A DNA stretch of 64,000 bases. Source: an uncultured Lachnospiraceae bacterium. GTDB taxonomy: Bacteria; Bacillota; Clostridia; Lachnospirales; Lachnospiraceae. The stretch is taken from the NCBI GenBank assembly GCA_900539715.1, contig UQDA01000005.1, forward strand, positions 1 to 64,000, written 5' to 3'. Of the stretch, positions 32,151 to 40,451 are shown piece after piece (within the stretch, counting starts at the first letter, position 1; the number at the start of each line of letters is the position of its first letter). The position numbers and the translations under genes are program-made. The notes below the pieces were generated by a model. It worked only from the letters and a program-made list of their open reading frames with translations. It had not been told where the DNA came from and searched no databases.

Positions 32151-33314
32151 ATGAAAGAACAGCTTTTACAGAAATTTGGGGAAATTTTTGGCGGAACAGA
32201 TGGTGCAAAGGTTTATTTTGCACCGGGTCGGGTAAATCTCATTGGAGAACATACCGACTATAATGGAGGTCATGTATTTCCTTGTGCCCTGACGATTGGT
32301 ACATATGGGGTGGCAAGAAAGAGAGAGGATAAGGTACTGCGTTTTTATTCCATGAATTTTGAGCATCTGGGCGTTATCGAATCGAGCGTTGAAGGGCTTA
32401 AGCCGGAGAAAGAGGCAAACTGGACGAATTACCCGAAGGGTGTGATGTGGGCATTCGGTGAGAAGGGGATGGAAGTGACAAGCGGCATGGATTTGATGCT
32501 GTTTGGCAATATTCCGAATGGTTCCGGTCTGTCCTCATCGGCATCCGTTGAAGTTCTGACGGGGTATATCCTGCGCGATATGTATGGATTTGAAGTGACG
32601 AATCAGGATCTTGCTCTGATCGGGCAGTTTTCAGAAAATAATTTTAACGGTGTAAACTGCGGTATCATGGATCAGTTTGCTATCGCAATGGGTAAAAAGG
32701 ATAATGCGATTTTCCTTGATACGGCCACGATGGAGTTTGAGTATGCGCCCATCTGCCTGGAGGGGGCCAAGGTTGTGATTTCCTGCAGCAATAAGAAGCG
32801 GGGGCTGGGAGATTCCAAATATAATGAGAGAAGAAGCGAATGCGAAACGGCTCTGGCAGAGCTTCAGCAGGTGATAGGAATCAATACGCTGGGCGACCTG
32901 ACGGAGGAGCAGTTTGAGCTTTACAAGTCTGCCATCAAGGATGAGGTACGCGTGAAGCGCGCGCGCCATGCGGTTTATGAAAACCAGCGGACGATGAAGG
33001 CAGTTGCAGCGCTTAAAGCAAACGATATCGCAGAGTTTGGCAGATTGATGAACGCATCCCATGTTTCCCTGCGCGATGATTATGAAGTGACAGGCATCGA
33101 GCTGGATACGCTTGTTGAGGAAGCATGGAAGGTAGACGGCGTGGTCGGTTCCCGTATGACGGGCGCAGGTTTTGGCGGCTGTACTGTGAGCATCGTGAAG
33201 GACGAGGCGATAGAAGCTTTCAAAGAGCAGGTAGGGGAAGCTTACAAAAAGACAATCGGCTACGCAGCGGATTTTTATGTGGTAGAGATTGGCGACGGTC
33301 CGAAAGAGCTGTAA
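32151..33314 (+). CDS. galK: Galactokinase
   Basis: Phosphorylates galactose at C1 in the Leloir pathway. The 387 aa GHMP-family kinase has the galactokinase signature 'GRVNLIGEHTDYNGGHVFP' at residue 25, the ATP loop 'PNGSGLSSSASVEVL' and the C-terminal 'MTGAGFGGCTVSIV'. ATG 32151 follows AATGGAGGAGAAGG; the open frame from 32118 adds 11 residues before that site. It is followed by galT at 19 bases. The 200-base leader contains a 54-codon frame ending on the galK ATG. Confidence 0.96.
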   Translation: MKEQLLQKFGEIFGGTDGAKVYFAPGRVNLIGEHTDYNGGHVFPCALTIGTYGVARKREDKVLRFYSMNFEHLGVIESSVEGLKPEKEANWTNYPKGVMWAFGEKGMEVTSGMDLMLFGNIPNGSGLSSSASVEVLTGYILRDMYGFEVTNQDLALIGQFSENNFNGVNCGIMDQFAIAMGKKDNAIFLDTATMEFEYAPICLEGAKVVISCSNKKRGLGDSKYNERRSECETALAELQQVIGINTLGDLTEEQFELYKSAIKDEVRVKRARHAVYENQRTMKAVAALKANDIAEFGRLMNASHVSLRDDYEVTGIELDTLVEEAWKVDGVVGSRMTGAGFGGCTVSIVKDEAIEAFKEQVGEAYKKTIGYAADFYVVEIGDGPKEL

Positions 33315-33333
33315 AGGGAAGGGGATTTTTCAG

Positions 33334-34854
33334 ATGATTCAGGAAAATATCAGGGAACTGGTGCAGTATGGTCTGCTGACAGGACTGGTTGAAAAAGAGG
33401 ATGAAATTTATACAACAAATAAACTTCTGGAGCTGTTCGGAGAGGAAGAGTACCCGTTTGAATTCGGAGAAGAGACGGAACGGACTGAGGAAGAGGCGGT
33501 AAAGCGTCTGCCGGAGCTTTTGACAGAAATGATGGACTATGCGGTAAACAAGGGCATCATGCAGGAGGACGGCGTTGTTTACAGAGACCTTTTTGATACA
33601 AAAATCATGAGCTGTCTGGTAGGACGTCCCGGCGAAATCATCCGTAAGTTCTGGGCAGAGTATGAGAAATCGCCTGAAGCGGCAACGGAATTTTTCTATA
33701 AATTCAGTCAGGATACAGATTATATCCGGCGTTACCGCGTATGCAAGGACGAGAAATGGATAGCGCCGACAAAATACGGCGATCTGGATATCACGATCAA
33801 CCTTTCCAAGCCGGAGAAAGATCCGAAGGCGATCGCGGCGGCGAAGCTGGCAAAGCAGAGCGGTTATCCGAAATGTCTGCTCTGTGTGGAAAATGAGGGA
33901 TATGCGGGACGAATCAACCATCCGGCGCGTCAGAATCACAGAATCATCCCGATAACGATAAACGACAGCAAGTGGGGGCTGCAGTATTCTCCCTACGTTT
34001 ATTATAATGAGCATTGTATCGTGTTCAATTCGCAGCACATTCCGATGAAAATAGAGCACAATACGTTTGTGAAGCTGTTTGATTTTGTAAAGCAGTTTCC
34101 TCACTATATGCTCGGGTCCAATGCGGATCTGCCGATCGTGGGCGGTTCTATTTTGAGCCATGATCATTTTCAGGGCGGTCATTATGAGTTCCCGATGGCA
34201 AAAGCGGAAGTGGAGCGCACTTTTGTGGTAAAGGGCTTTGAGGATGTAAAGGCTGGTGTTGTGAACTGGCCTATGTCAGTCATCCGGATATGGGGAAAAG
34301 ATACCGACAGGCTGATCGCGCTGGCAGATGTGATTCTGGATTCATGGCGCGGCTACAGCGATGAAGCGTCGTTTGTTTTTGCGGAAACGGACGGTGAAAA
34401 GCACAACACTATCACGCCGATAGCCAGAAAGCGCGGAGAAGATTACGAACTGGATCTGGTGCTGAGAAATAATATCACTACCGAGGAGCATCCTCTGGGC
34501 GTATTCCATCCCCATGCGAATCTTCATCATATCAAAAAAGAAAATATCGGTCTGATAGAAGTTATGGGTCTGGCGGTACTGCCCGCCCGTCTGAAAAAAG
34601 AGATGGCGGATCTGGAAGATGCGATTTTGACCGGGGCTGATATCCGTAAGGATGAGATTCTGGAAAAGCATGCTGACTGGGTAGAGGAATTTTTGCCGAA
34701 ATATCAGGATGTGAATGCAGAAAATATCCACAGCATCATCCAAAAGGAGATAGGGCTTGTATTCATGCAGGTGCTTGAGGATGCAGGCGTGTATAAGAGG
34801 ACCGAAGAAGGCCAGGCTGGCTTTGACAGGTTTATTGAGAGTCTGAACGCATAA
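33334..34854 (+). CDS. galT: UDP-glucose--hexose-1-phosphate uridylyltransferase, class II
   Basis: Exchanges UMP between UDP-glucose and galactose-1-phosphate, the second Leloir step. The 506 aa protein is the long Bacillota form (GalT class II), distinct from the 350 aa E. coli type. Visible motifs: 'GYAGRINHPARQNHRIIPI', 'LSHDHFQGGHYEFPM' with catalytic His-x-x-x-x-His region, and 'GVFHPHANLHHIKKENIG'. ATG 33334 follows AAGGGAAGGGGA, 19 bases after galK. galE is not in the window. A terminator follows at 34885. Confidence 0.95.
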   Translation: MIQENIRELVQYGLLTGLVEKEDEIYTTNKLLELFGEEEYPFEFGEETERTEEEAVKRLPELLTEMMDYAVNKGIMQEDGVVYRDLFDTKIMSCLVGRPGEIIRKFWAEYEKSPEAATEFFYKFSQDTDYIRRYRVCKDEKWIAPTKYGDLDITINLSKPEKDPKAIAAAKLAKQSGYPKCLLCVENEGYAGRINHPARQNHRIIPITINDSKWGLQYSPYVYYNEHCIVFNSQHIPMKIEHNTFVKLFDFVKQFPHYMLGSNADLPIVGGSILSHDHFQGGHYEFPMAKAEVERTFVVKGFEDVKAGVVNWPMSVIRIWGKDTDRLIALADVILDSWRGYSDEASFVFAETDGEKHNTITPIARKRGEDYELDLVLRNNITTEEHPLGVFHPHANLHHIKKENIGLIEVMGLAVLPARLKKEMADLEDAILTGADIRKDEILEKHADWVEEFLPKYQDVNAENIHSIIQKEIGLVFMQVLEDAGVYKRTEEGQAGFDRFIESLNA

Positions 34855-34884
34855 AGAAATGGATAAAGCTTTATAAATATACAA

Positions 34885-34932
34885 AAAGCTTCCTGTACAG
34901 TGTGTGAAAATGCTGTGCGGGAAGCCTTTTTT
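34885..34932 (+). terminator. galKT terminator
   Basis: AAAGCTTCCTG (34885-34895) pairs with CGGGAAGCCTTT (34918-34929), with a further inner ACAG/CTGT stem, then a T-run. Confidence 0.75.
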
Positions 34933-35095
34933 ATTCGATAGGAAAGGAACTTCCCTGCGAATAAAAAATACGATTATGCGTACTTGTGCGAGGGAGAAGC
35001 AGCACTTCTCCCGGAAGAATTGCCGGAAGGCAGTGTTTACGTGTGACGCGAAAATTCGCTTTGACACACGCCTTTTTACGATACAGGAAAAGTAT

Positions 35096-36154
35096 TTAAT
35101 CGGACAGTCCGGCGTATTCAAGGAGCTCATAGAAACGCTCTTTGGTCAGCTCGGCTTTTTTCTGCCAGACGACAAGATCCTGCATAGAGCTGCCTGCATA
35201 AGAAGCGCCGGTGTCTGCTGCAGCCTGTTCTTTTTCAGATATCCAGATTTTCTGTTCGGCAGTAAGAGAGCGCATTGCTTCAGCGCTCAGGGTTTGTTTC
35301 AGGACGCCCCATGTGGCGTTGAGAGCATCGTCCCATGTCTGATAGAGCTCTTTTGCAGTTTCGTTCATCTCAAGCTGGGTCAGGGACTCGTTTGCGAGCG
35401 AGGTTTCCAGCTCGGCAGCCCGTGTTTGGGCCATGTCAAGGACTGCTTTCAGGTTGTCCCGGGAGTCGTAGCTGGAAAAGGCTGTCTGCTGCGTTTCATT
35501 TAAAAGGGCGAAATAAGGAAGAAGGGTTACTTCTTCCGAAGAGGAAAGGTCATAAAAGTGGAGCCAGTTCCGGTATTCTTCCGAAATATCCTCGAGGGGC
35601 GTGCCGGGAACAGAGATAAAAAGTTCGTCTCCTTCGGCAAGCCCGTAGCATTCGCTGTAAAGGACGCGGACATCGTTCATGATCTCTTCGGTACCCGGCT
35701 GGTTCGCGAATTTCATTTCCTCGACCTTGACGGAAAAGGTATTTTCATTGACGATAACAGGCTGCGAAAAGCTGCCGGTAAAATCGCACAGATACTGTGT
35801 GCCGTTTGGATAGGCATCACTATAGCTGCCGGCGTCTGAGTCGGAATACTGCCCGGAGAAGCTGCCGTCCTCCTGAATGGTCAGCGTTGTGCTCCATGCG
35901 CCGGCGCCGCTGGAAAAGACGAAGGTAAACGGTTTTAGCGACTCAAAGGAAAAGCACAGCGCCATATCGTCGGAAGCGGCGGTTTCGGGAGGGGCAGAAG
36001 AGTCTTCGGGAACGGAAGTCTGTTCTTCGGAAGGGGAAACGACGATATCTTCCGCAGAGATAGTGACGCGCTCCAGCTGCGTCCCTGGACCGCAGGCAGC
36101 TGTGGAAAAAAGGAGCAGACCGGAGAGAAATAAGGAAAAGAATTTTTTATGCAT
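35096..36154 (-). CDS. Lipoprotein with C-terminal LprI-like (DUF1311) domain
   Basis: A 352 aa secreted lipoprotein: signal peptide with 'LFSTAACG' lipobox, Cys at about residue 21; Ser/Glu/Pro-rich linker to residue 65; an unassigned beta-rich middle; and a C-terminal helical domain with 'TWDDALNATWGVLKQTL', 'LTAEQKIWISEKEQAA' and 'MQDLVVWQKKAELTKERFYE', the pattern of LprI/DUF1311 proteins, some of which inhibit lysozyme. Single gene on the minus strand between gal and fic genes. Lysozyme protection is a family-based guess. Confidence 0.8.
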   Translation of the reverse strand: MHKKFFSLFLSGLLLFSTAACGPGTQLERVTISAEDIVVSPSEEQTSVPEDSSAPPETAASDDMALCFSFESLKPFTFVFSSGAGAWSTTLTIQEDGSFSGQYSDSDAGSYSDAYPNGTQYLCDFTGSFSQPVIVNENTFSVKVEEMKFANQPGTEEIMNDVRVLYSECYGLAEGDELFISVPGTPLEDISEEYRNWLHFYDLSSSEEVTLLPYFALLNETQQTAFSSYDSRDNLKAVLDMAQTRAAELETSLANESLTQLEMNETAKELYQTWDDALNATWGVLKQTLSAEAMRSLTAEQKIWISEKEQAAADTGASYAGSSMQDLVVWQKKAELTKERFYELLEYAGLSD

Positions 36155-36252
36155 AGTGCAGAGTCCTTTCTATCACGTTCTTATATTTCAATCAGTATAA
36201 CAGATAATGAGGGGGCGGTATATAAAATATATGCAATTTAGAGAGCGTGTGT

Positions 36253-36258
36253 TATACT
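36253..36258 (+). promoter_or_regulatory. Extended -10 promoter for the fic leader
   Basis: TG-T-TATACT with -10 at 36253-36258. The transcript would start about 36265, exactly at the base of the long leader stem. Confidence 0.45.
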
Positions 36259-36267
36259 GATAATGTT

Positions 36268-36368
36268 GATATCAGGGTCAAAAGTCAAGAAACACGATGT
36301 GCCTGCACGGGAGTGGTTCTAAGACTTATTGATCCGCCCTGATGTCGTGGTTGGGGCTTTTCCCCAAC
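36268..36368 (+). ncRNA. Candidate structured leader RNA upstream of fic
   Basis: GATATCAGGG plus TCAAAAGTC (36268-36286) pairs with GACTTATTGA and CCCTGATGTC (36323-36346) with a four-base bulge and two mismatches or wobbles. The 36-base loop is unpaired. A second hairpin GTTGGGG/CCCCAAC (36350-36368) lies after it. No known riboswitch was recognised. Confidence 0.4.
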
Positions 36369-36413
36369 ATCATAATGTTTAAACACCATCCGTGTGTGGT
36401 AAGGAGAAGAATA

Positions 36414-37019
36414 TTGACTTTAAAAAATAAACTTGGCATCACAAATTCTGCGGAGCTTGCACGGGAAGAAGAAAAGCTCAGTAAAAGAAAGGCAAAAGAA
36501 TTGTTTGAAACAGGATTTTTGGACGGACTTGTGCCTGGAACCTATGAGGCGCTCGCGCAGATACATAAATATTTGTTTGATGGGATTTATGAATTTGCGG
36601 GGCAGATGAGGGACGTCAATATTGCGAAAGGGAATTTCCGTTTCGCGCCGCTGATGTATCTTGTGGCCTCCCTTGAGAATATTGAAAAGATGCCGCAGTC
36701 AACTTTTGATGAAATAGTTGAAAAATATGTGGAGATGAATATCGCACATCCATTTAGGGAGGGCAATGGCCGCAGTATGCGGATTTGGCTGGACTTGATG
36801 TTCAAAAAAGAGATTCATCAGGTAGTAGACTGGAATCGTGTGGACCGAGAGGATTATCTTCTTGCAATGGAGCGCAGCCCGATTCGGGATATTGAGATTA
36901 AGCATGTGCTGAAAAATGCCCTGACAGATGAGATCAACGACCATAGCGTTTATATGAAGGGCATAGATAACAGCTATTATTATGAAGGATATGCGGCGTT
37001 CAAAACGGAAGAGCTTTAA
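36414..37019 (+). CDS. Fic-family AMP-transferase, autoinhibited class III
   Basis: A 201 aa Fic protein that transfers AMP to target proteins. The catalytic motif is 'HPFREGNGRS' near residue 110. The C-terminal helix has 'SYYYEG', matching the inhibitory (S/T)xxxE(G/N) motif whose Glu blocks ATP, so it belongs to class III like the Neisseria enzyme and needs no separate antitoxin. The start is TTG at 36414, with AAGGAGAAG seven bases before; earlier in-frame codons precede this site. A structured leader lies upstream and a radical SAM gene 15 bases downstream. Confidence 0.9.
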   Translation: MTLKNKLGITNSAELAREEEKLSKRKAKELFETGFLDGLVPGTYEALAQIHKYLFDGIYEFAGQMRDVNIAKGNFRFAPLMYLVASLENIEKMPQSTFDEIVEKYVEMNIAHPFREGNGRSMRIWLDLMFKKEIHQVVDWNRVDREDYLLAMERSPIRDIEIKHVLKNALTDEINDHSVYMKGIDNSYYYEGYAAFKTEEL

Positions 37020-37034
37020 CAGAAAGGCACACCT

Positions 37035-38873
37035 ATGAAATTTTTGCTTGCAGCATTAAATGCGAAATACATTCATTCCAATCCTGCACTCTACAGCCTG
37101 CGGGCGTATGCGGGAGAGCACAATGCAGAGCTTGCTCAGGATGTGGAGATTGCGGAATATACGATCAATCAGCCGCTGGAGGAGATTTTGGCTGATATTT
37201 ACGAAAGAAAGCCGGATGCAGCGGCTTTTTCCTGTTATATCTGGAACTGGAAGATGATAAGCGAGCTGATAAGGGAGCTGCATCAGATTATGCCTGAGCT
37301 TCCGATATGGCTGGGCGGTCCGGAGGTGTCGTTTGATGCGGAACAGCTTTTGGAGGAATATCCGTTTTTAACAGGAATCATGGTCGGCGAGGGCGAGGCG
37401 ACTTTTTCGGAGCTTTTGGGATTTTATGAAAAAAAGAACAGCGGGCGTTATTCCCAGCAGTTTCAGATGCAGATTGCGGCGTTCTGGCCGGGAGCGGTCA
37501 GCCAGGCAGGGCTGGACAGTATAAAGGGAATCGTATTCCGTGACCCGGTTTCAAAGAAAATTGTGCGGACGGAACCGAGAGAGCTGACGGTTATTGATTC
37601 GCAACCGTTTTTTTATCAGAATATGGAAGGCTTTGAGAATCGTATCGTGTATTATGAATCGAGCAGGGGATGCCCGTTCCGGTGCAGTTATTGCCTGTCG
37701 TCTATCGATAAAAAGGTGCGTCTTCGGGATATGGAGCTGGTCAAAAAGGAGCTTCAGTTTTTTCTGGATAAAAAAGTACCTCAGGTCAAATTTATTGACC
37801 GGACATTTAACTGCAATCACAGGCACGCGCAGGAAATATGGCGTTATATTCAGGAACACGATAACGGCGTGACAAATTTTCATTTTGAGATTTCGGCAGA
37901 CATGTTGAACGGCGAGGAGCTGGCGATACTGGGGAAAATGCGTCCGGGACTGGTACAGCTGGAGATAGGCGTTCAGTCTACAAATCCCAAGACCCTTAAA
38001 GAAGTAAGACGTTTTGCAGATCTGGATAAGCTGCGCCATGCGGTTGTGCGGATCCATGCGGAGCACAATATCCATGTGCATCTGGATTTGATCGCGGGAC
38101 TGCCGTATGAGGATATGGACAGCTTTGTGCGGTCGTTCAATGATGTGTATGCGATGCGTCCGGAACAGCTCCAGCTTGGATTTTTAAAGGTGCTCAAGGG
38201 CTCTTATATGGAAGAGATGGCTTCGGAATACGGCCTCGTATATCGGAAGTGCCCTCCGTATGAGGTGCTTTATACGAAATGGCTTTCTTATGATGATGTG
38301 ATACGCCTGAAAAAAGTAGAGGAAATGGTCGAGCTGTATTATAACAGCGGGCAGTTCACTCATATTTTGCCGGTGCTCGTCCGCCGTTTCGGGAGCGCGT
38401 TTGAAATGTATGACAGATTGGCGCTGTTTTATCAGGAAAAGGGCTATTTTGTGAACAGCCCGGCGCGGTCGCGGCGCTATGAAGTGCTTCTGGAATTTGC
38501 AGAGCAGGAGGATGCAGAGCGCATCGGGCTGTACCGGGAGCTGGCGGTCTACGATATGTATCTGCGGGAAAATGCGAAGAGCAGACCGGCGTTTGCTTCG
38601 GACCAGCGCAGCTATTACGACCGGATAGCGGGATTTTACCGGGAAGAAGAGGAAAACAGGGCGTATCTGCCGGATTACGGAGAATATCAGGCAAAACAGC
38701 TGCAGCGCATGACGCATCTGGAGATTTTTGAGTGGCCGGTGGATAAGACCGCATGGGAGCTGTGGGAAATGTCCACGGAGGAAAAACGGCAGGAAGAGAC
38801 GGCTCTTTTGTTCGATTACCGGCGGCGCGACCCGATGTATGGAAATGCTGCGGTGATGCGGGTGGAGCTGTAA
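37035..38873 (+). CDS. B12-binding-domain radical SAM protein (DUF4080 type)
   Basis: A 612 aa enzyme: N-terminal cobalamin-binding-like domain (residues 1-150), radical SAM core with 'CPFRCSYCLSS' (CxxxCxxC) binding the 4Fe-4S cluster near residue 215, and a C-terminal DUF4080 region. It resembles clostridial proteins of unknown substrate. The cobalamin-type domain lacks an obvious DxHxxG motif, so B12 binding is uncertain. AGAAAGGCACACC precedes the ATG. It is followed at 18 bases by nth. Confidence 0.9.
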   Translation: MKFLLAALNAKYIHSNPALYSLRAYAGEHNAELAQDVEIAEYTINQPLEEILADIYERKPDAAAFSCYIWNWKMISELIRELHQIMPELPIWLGGPEVSFDAEQLLEEYPFLTGIMVGEGEATFSELLGFYEKKNSGRYSQQFQMQIAAFWPGAVSQAGLDSIKGIVFRDPVSKKIVRTEPRELTVIDSQPFFYQNMEGFENRIVYYESSRGCPFRCSYCLSSIDKKVRLRDMELVKKELQFFLDKKVPQVKFIDRTFNCNHRHAQEIWRYIQEHDNGVTNFHFEISADMLNGEELAILGKMRPGLVQLEIGVQSTNPKTLKEVRRFADLDKLRHAVVRIHAEHNIHVHLDLIAGLPYEDMDSFVRSFNDVYAMRPEQLQLGFLKVLKGSYMEEMASEYGLVYRKCPPYEVLYTKWLSYDDVIRLKKVEEMVELYYNSGQFTHILPVLVRRFGSAFEMYDRLALFYQEKGYFVNSPARSRRYEVLLEFAEQEDAERIGLYRELAVYDMYLRENAKSRPAFASDQRSYYDRIAGFYREEEENRAYLPDYGEYQAKQLQRMTHLEIFEWPVDKTAWELWEMSTEEKRQEETALLFDYRRRDPMYGNAAVMRVEL

Positions 38874-38891
38874 CGGAAAGGAGAGAGCACA

Positions 38892-39539
38892 TTGAACGCA
38901 CATACAAAAGCCATCCTCGACCAGCTGGACGCTCACTATGGACGGGAATATATCTGTTACTTAAACCATGAAAACGCATGGCAGCTTTTGATAGCGACGA
39001 TATTGAGCGCCCAGTGTACGGATGCGCGGGTCAATATCGTGACAAAAGAGCTGTTTGTAAAATATCCGTCAGTGCAGGCATTTGCGGAGGCTGATATCAG
39101 GGAGCTGGAGCAGGATATCCGTCCGACCGGATTTTATCATAACAAAGCCAAAAATATCATCGGCTGTTGTCAGGAGCTGATGTCAAAGTACGGTGGGGAG
39201 GTTCCGTCCGGTTTGGATCAGCTTACTGCCCTGCCGGGCGTGGGAAGGAAAACTGCGAATGTTATCCGCGGAAATATCTTTCATGAGCCAAGCGTAGTCG
39301 TGGATACGCATGTAAAACGGATTTCAAAGAAGCTGGGTCTGACGAAAGAAGATGACCCGGTAAAGGTGGAAATGGAGCTGATGAAGGTACTTCCGAAGGA
39401 ACACTGGATTTTATACAATATCCAGATAATCACCTTGGGAAGGACGATCTGCAAGGCGCCTACCCCGAAGTGTGAGGAGTGTTTTTTAACAGAATGGTGC
39501 AAGGATTATCAGAAACGGCAGAAGAAGGCAAAAAAATGA
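38892..39539 (+). CDS. nth: Endonuclease III
   Basis: A base-excision DNA glycosylase/AP lyase for oxidised pyrimidines (215 aa). The helix-hairpin-helix 'LTALPGVGRKTANVI' carries the catalytic Lys, the active Asp is in 'VVDTHVKRISKKLG', and the C-terminal 4Fe-4S ligands are C-x6-C-x2-C-x5-C ('CKAPTPKCEECFLTEWC'). The start is TTG 38892 behind AAAGGAGAGAG. Its stop overlaps the exonuclease start by ATGA. Confidence 0.94.
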   Translation: MNAHTKAILDQLDAHYGREYICYLNHENAWQLLIATILSAQCTDARVNIVTKELFVKYPSVQAFAEADIRELEQDIRPTGFYHNKAKNIIGCCQELMSKYGGEVPSGLDQLTALPGVGRKTANVIRGNIFHEPSVVVDTHVKRISKKLGLTKEDDPVKVEMELMKVLPKEHWILYNIQIITLGRTICKAPTPKCEECFLTEWCKDYQKRQKKAKK

Positions 39540-40288
39540 TAGGGATGGAAGCTTATATCAGCGTTGACCTCGAAACGACGGGGCTTTGTCCTAAAGAGGA
39601 TAGGATCATTGAGATAGGGGCGGTGCGCGTGGAAAATGGAAGGATAACAGGAGAATTTTCACGCTTTGTCAATCCGGGACGCACGCTGCCGGAGCGCATT
39701 GTGGAGCTGACAGGAATAGTGCAGGAACAGGTTGACGGCGCGGAGACGATAGCGGCGGTGCTGGATGATTTTCTGGGATTTGCCGGAGAGCTGCCGCTTC
39801 TGGGGCACAGGATATTGTTTGATTATTCATTTTTGAAACGGGCGGCGGTAAACGCGGGAAAAACCTTTGAGCGGAGCGGGGTGGATACTTTAAAGCTTTC
39901 ACGGCAGTATCTGGCGGAGCTTCCCAGCAGGAGGCTATCCGAGCTGTGTGCGTATTTTAATATTCCGATTGAAGCGCACCGGGCTTTGGAGGACGCGCGG
40001 GCGGCGCATTTTCTGTATCAGGAGCTGTGCGCCAGGTTTTATGAGGAAAAAAGCTTTTCACCGATACCGCTTTTGTATAAAGTAAAAAAAGAAGGACCGG
40101 CATCACCGAGACAGAAGGAAAGGCTGCGCCGCCTTCTGGAGGAGAGGGGAATAGTGCCGGATTATGATGTGGAGCTGCTGACCAAAAATGAGGCGAGCCG
40201 TCTGACGGATAAGCTTTTGGCGAAACCGTTACGACAGGCAAAACCGACTGATACCGCAGCTTGCAAAAGTGACCCGAGTGCTTTATAA
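39536..40288 (+). CDS. DEDDh 3'-5' exonuclease (PolC epsilon-like)
   Basis: A 250 aa exonuclease of the DnaQ/epsilon superfamily. Catalytic acids are in 'VDLETTGLCP' near the N-terminus, 'GHRILFDYSFLKRA' near residue 90 and 'HRALEDARAAHFLY' near residue 145 (DEDDh order). The C-terminal 60 residues are a basic helical region that other homologues use for DNA contact. The ATG at 39536 overlaps the nth stop. As a stand-alone protein it may proofread or repair with nth rather than belong to the replicative polymerase. Confidence 0.88.
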   Translation: MIGMEAYISVDLETTGLCPKEDRIIEIGAVRVENGRITGEFSRFVNPGRTLPERIVELTGIVQEQVDGAETIAAVLDDFLGFAGELPLLGHRILFDYSFLKRAAVNAGKTFERSGVDTLKLSRQYLAELPSRRLSELCAYFNIPIEAHRALEDARAAHFLYQELCARFYEEKSFSPIPLLYKVKKEGPASPRQKERLRRLLEERGIVPDYDVELLTKNEASRLTDKLLAKPLRQAKPTDTAACKSDPSAL

Positions 40289-40326
40289 TGGGAGAAACCG
40301 CGCGGAGACGCGGGAGGAGGCAAAAT

Positions 40327-40431
40327 ATGATGAATTTTCATAACAAAAAGAACCAGAAGATAATTTCATCCGTCATCATCATTATTTTGGTGCTGGCGAT
40401 GGTGATTCCCACGCTGGTATCCTTTTTATAA
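40327..40431 (+). CDS. 34-residue membrane peptide before vanW-like gene
   Basis: A short ORF behind a strong GGGAGGAGG (40312-40320): basic N-terminus (MMNFHNKKNQKII) followed by one hydrophobic helix and a short end. It lies 20 bases before the VanW-type gene and was too short for routine ORF calling. Similar peptides ahead of this gene occur in other clostridia as far as I recall. Function unknown. Confidence 0.55.
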   Translation: MMNFHNKKNQKIISSVIIIILVLAMVIPTLVSFL

Positions 40432-40451
40432 GCAAGGAAGGACTTAAAAGA

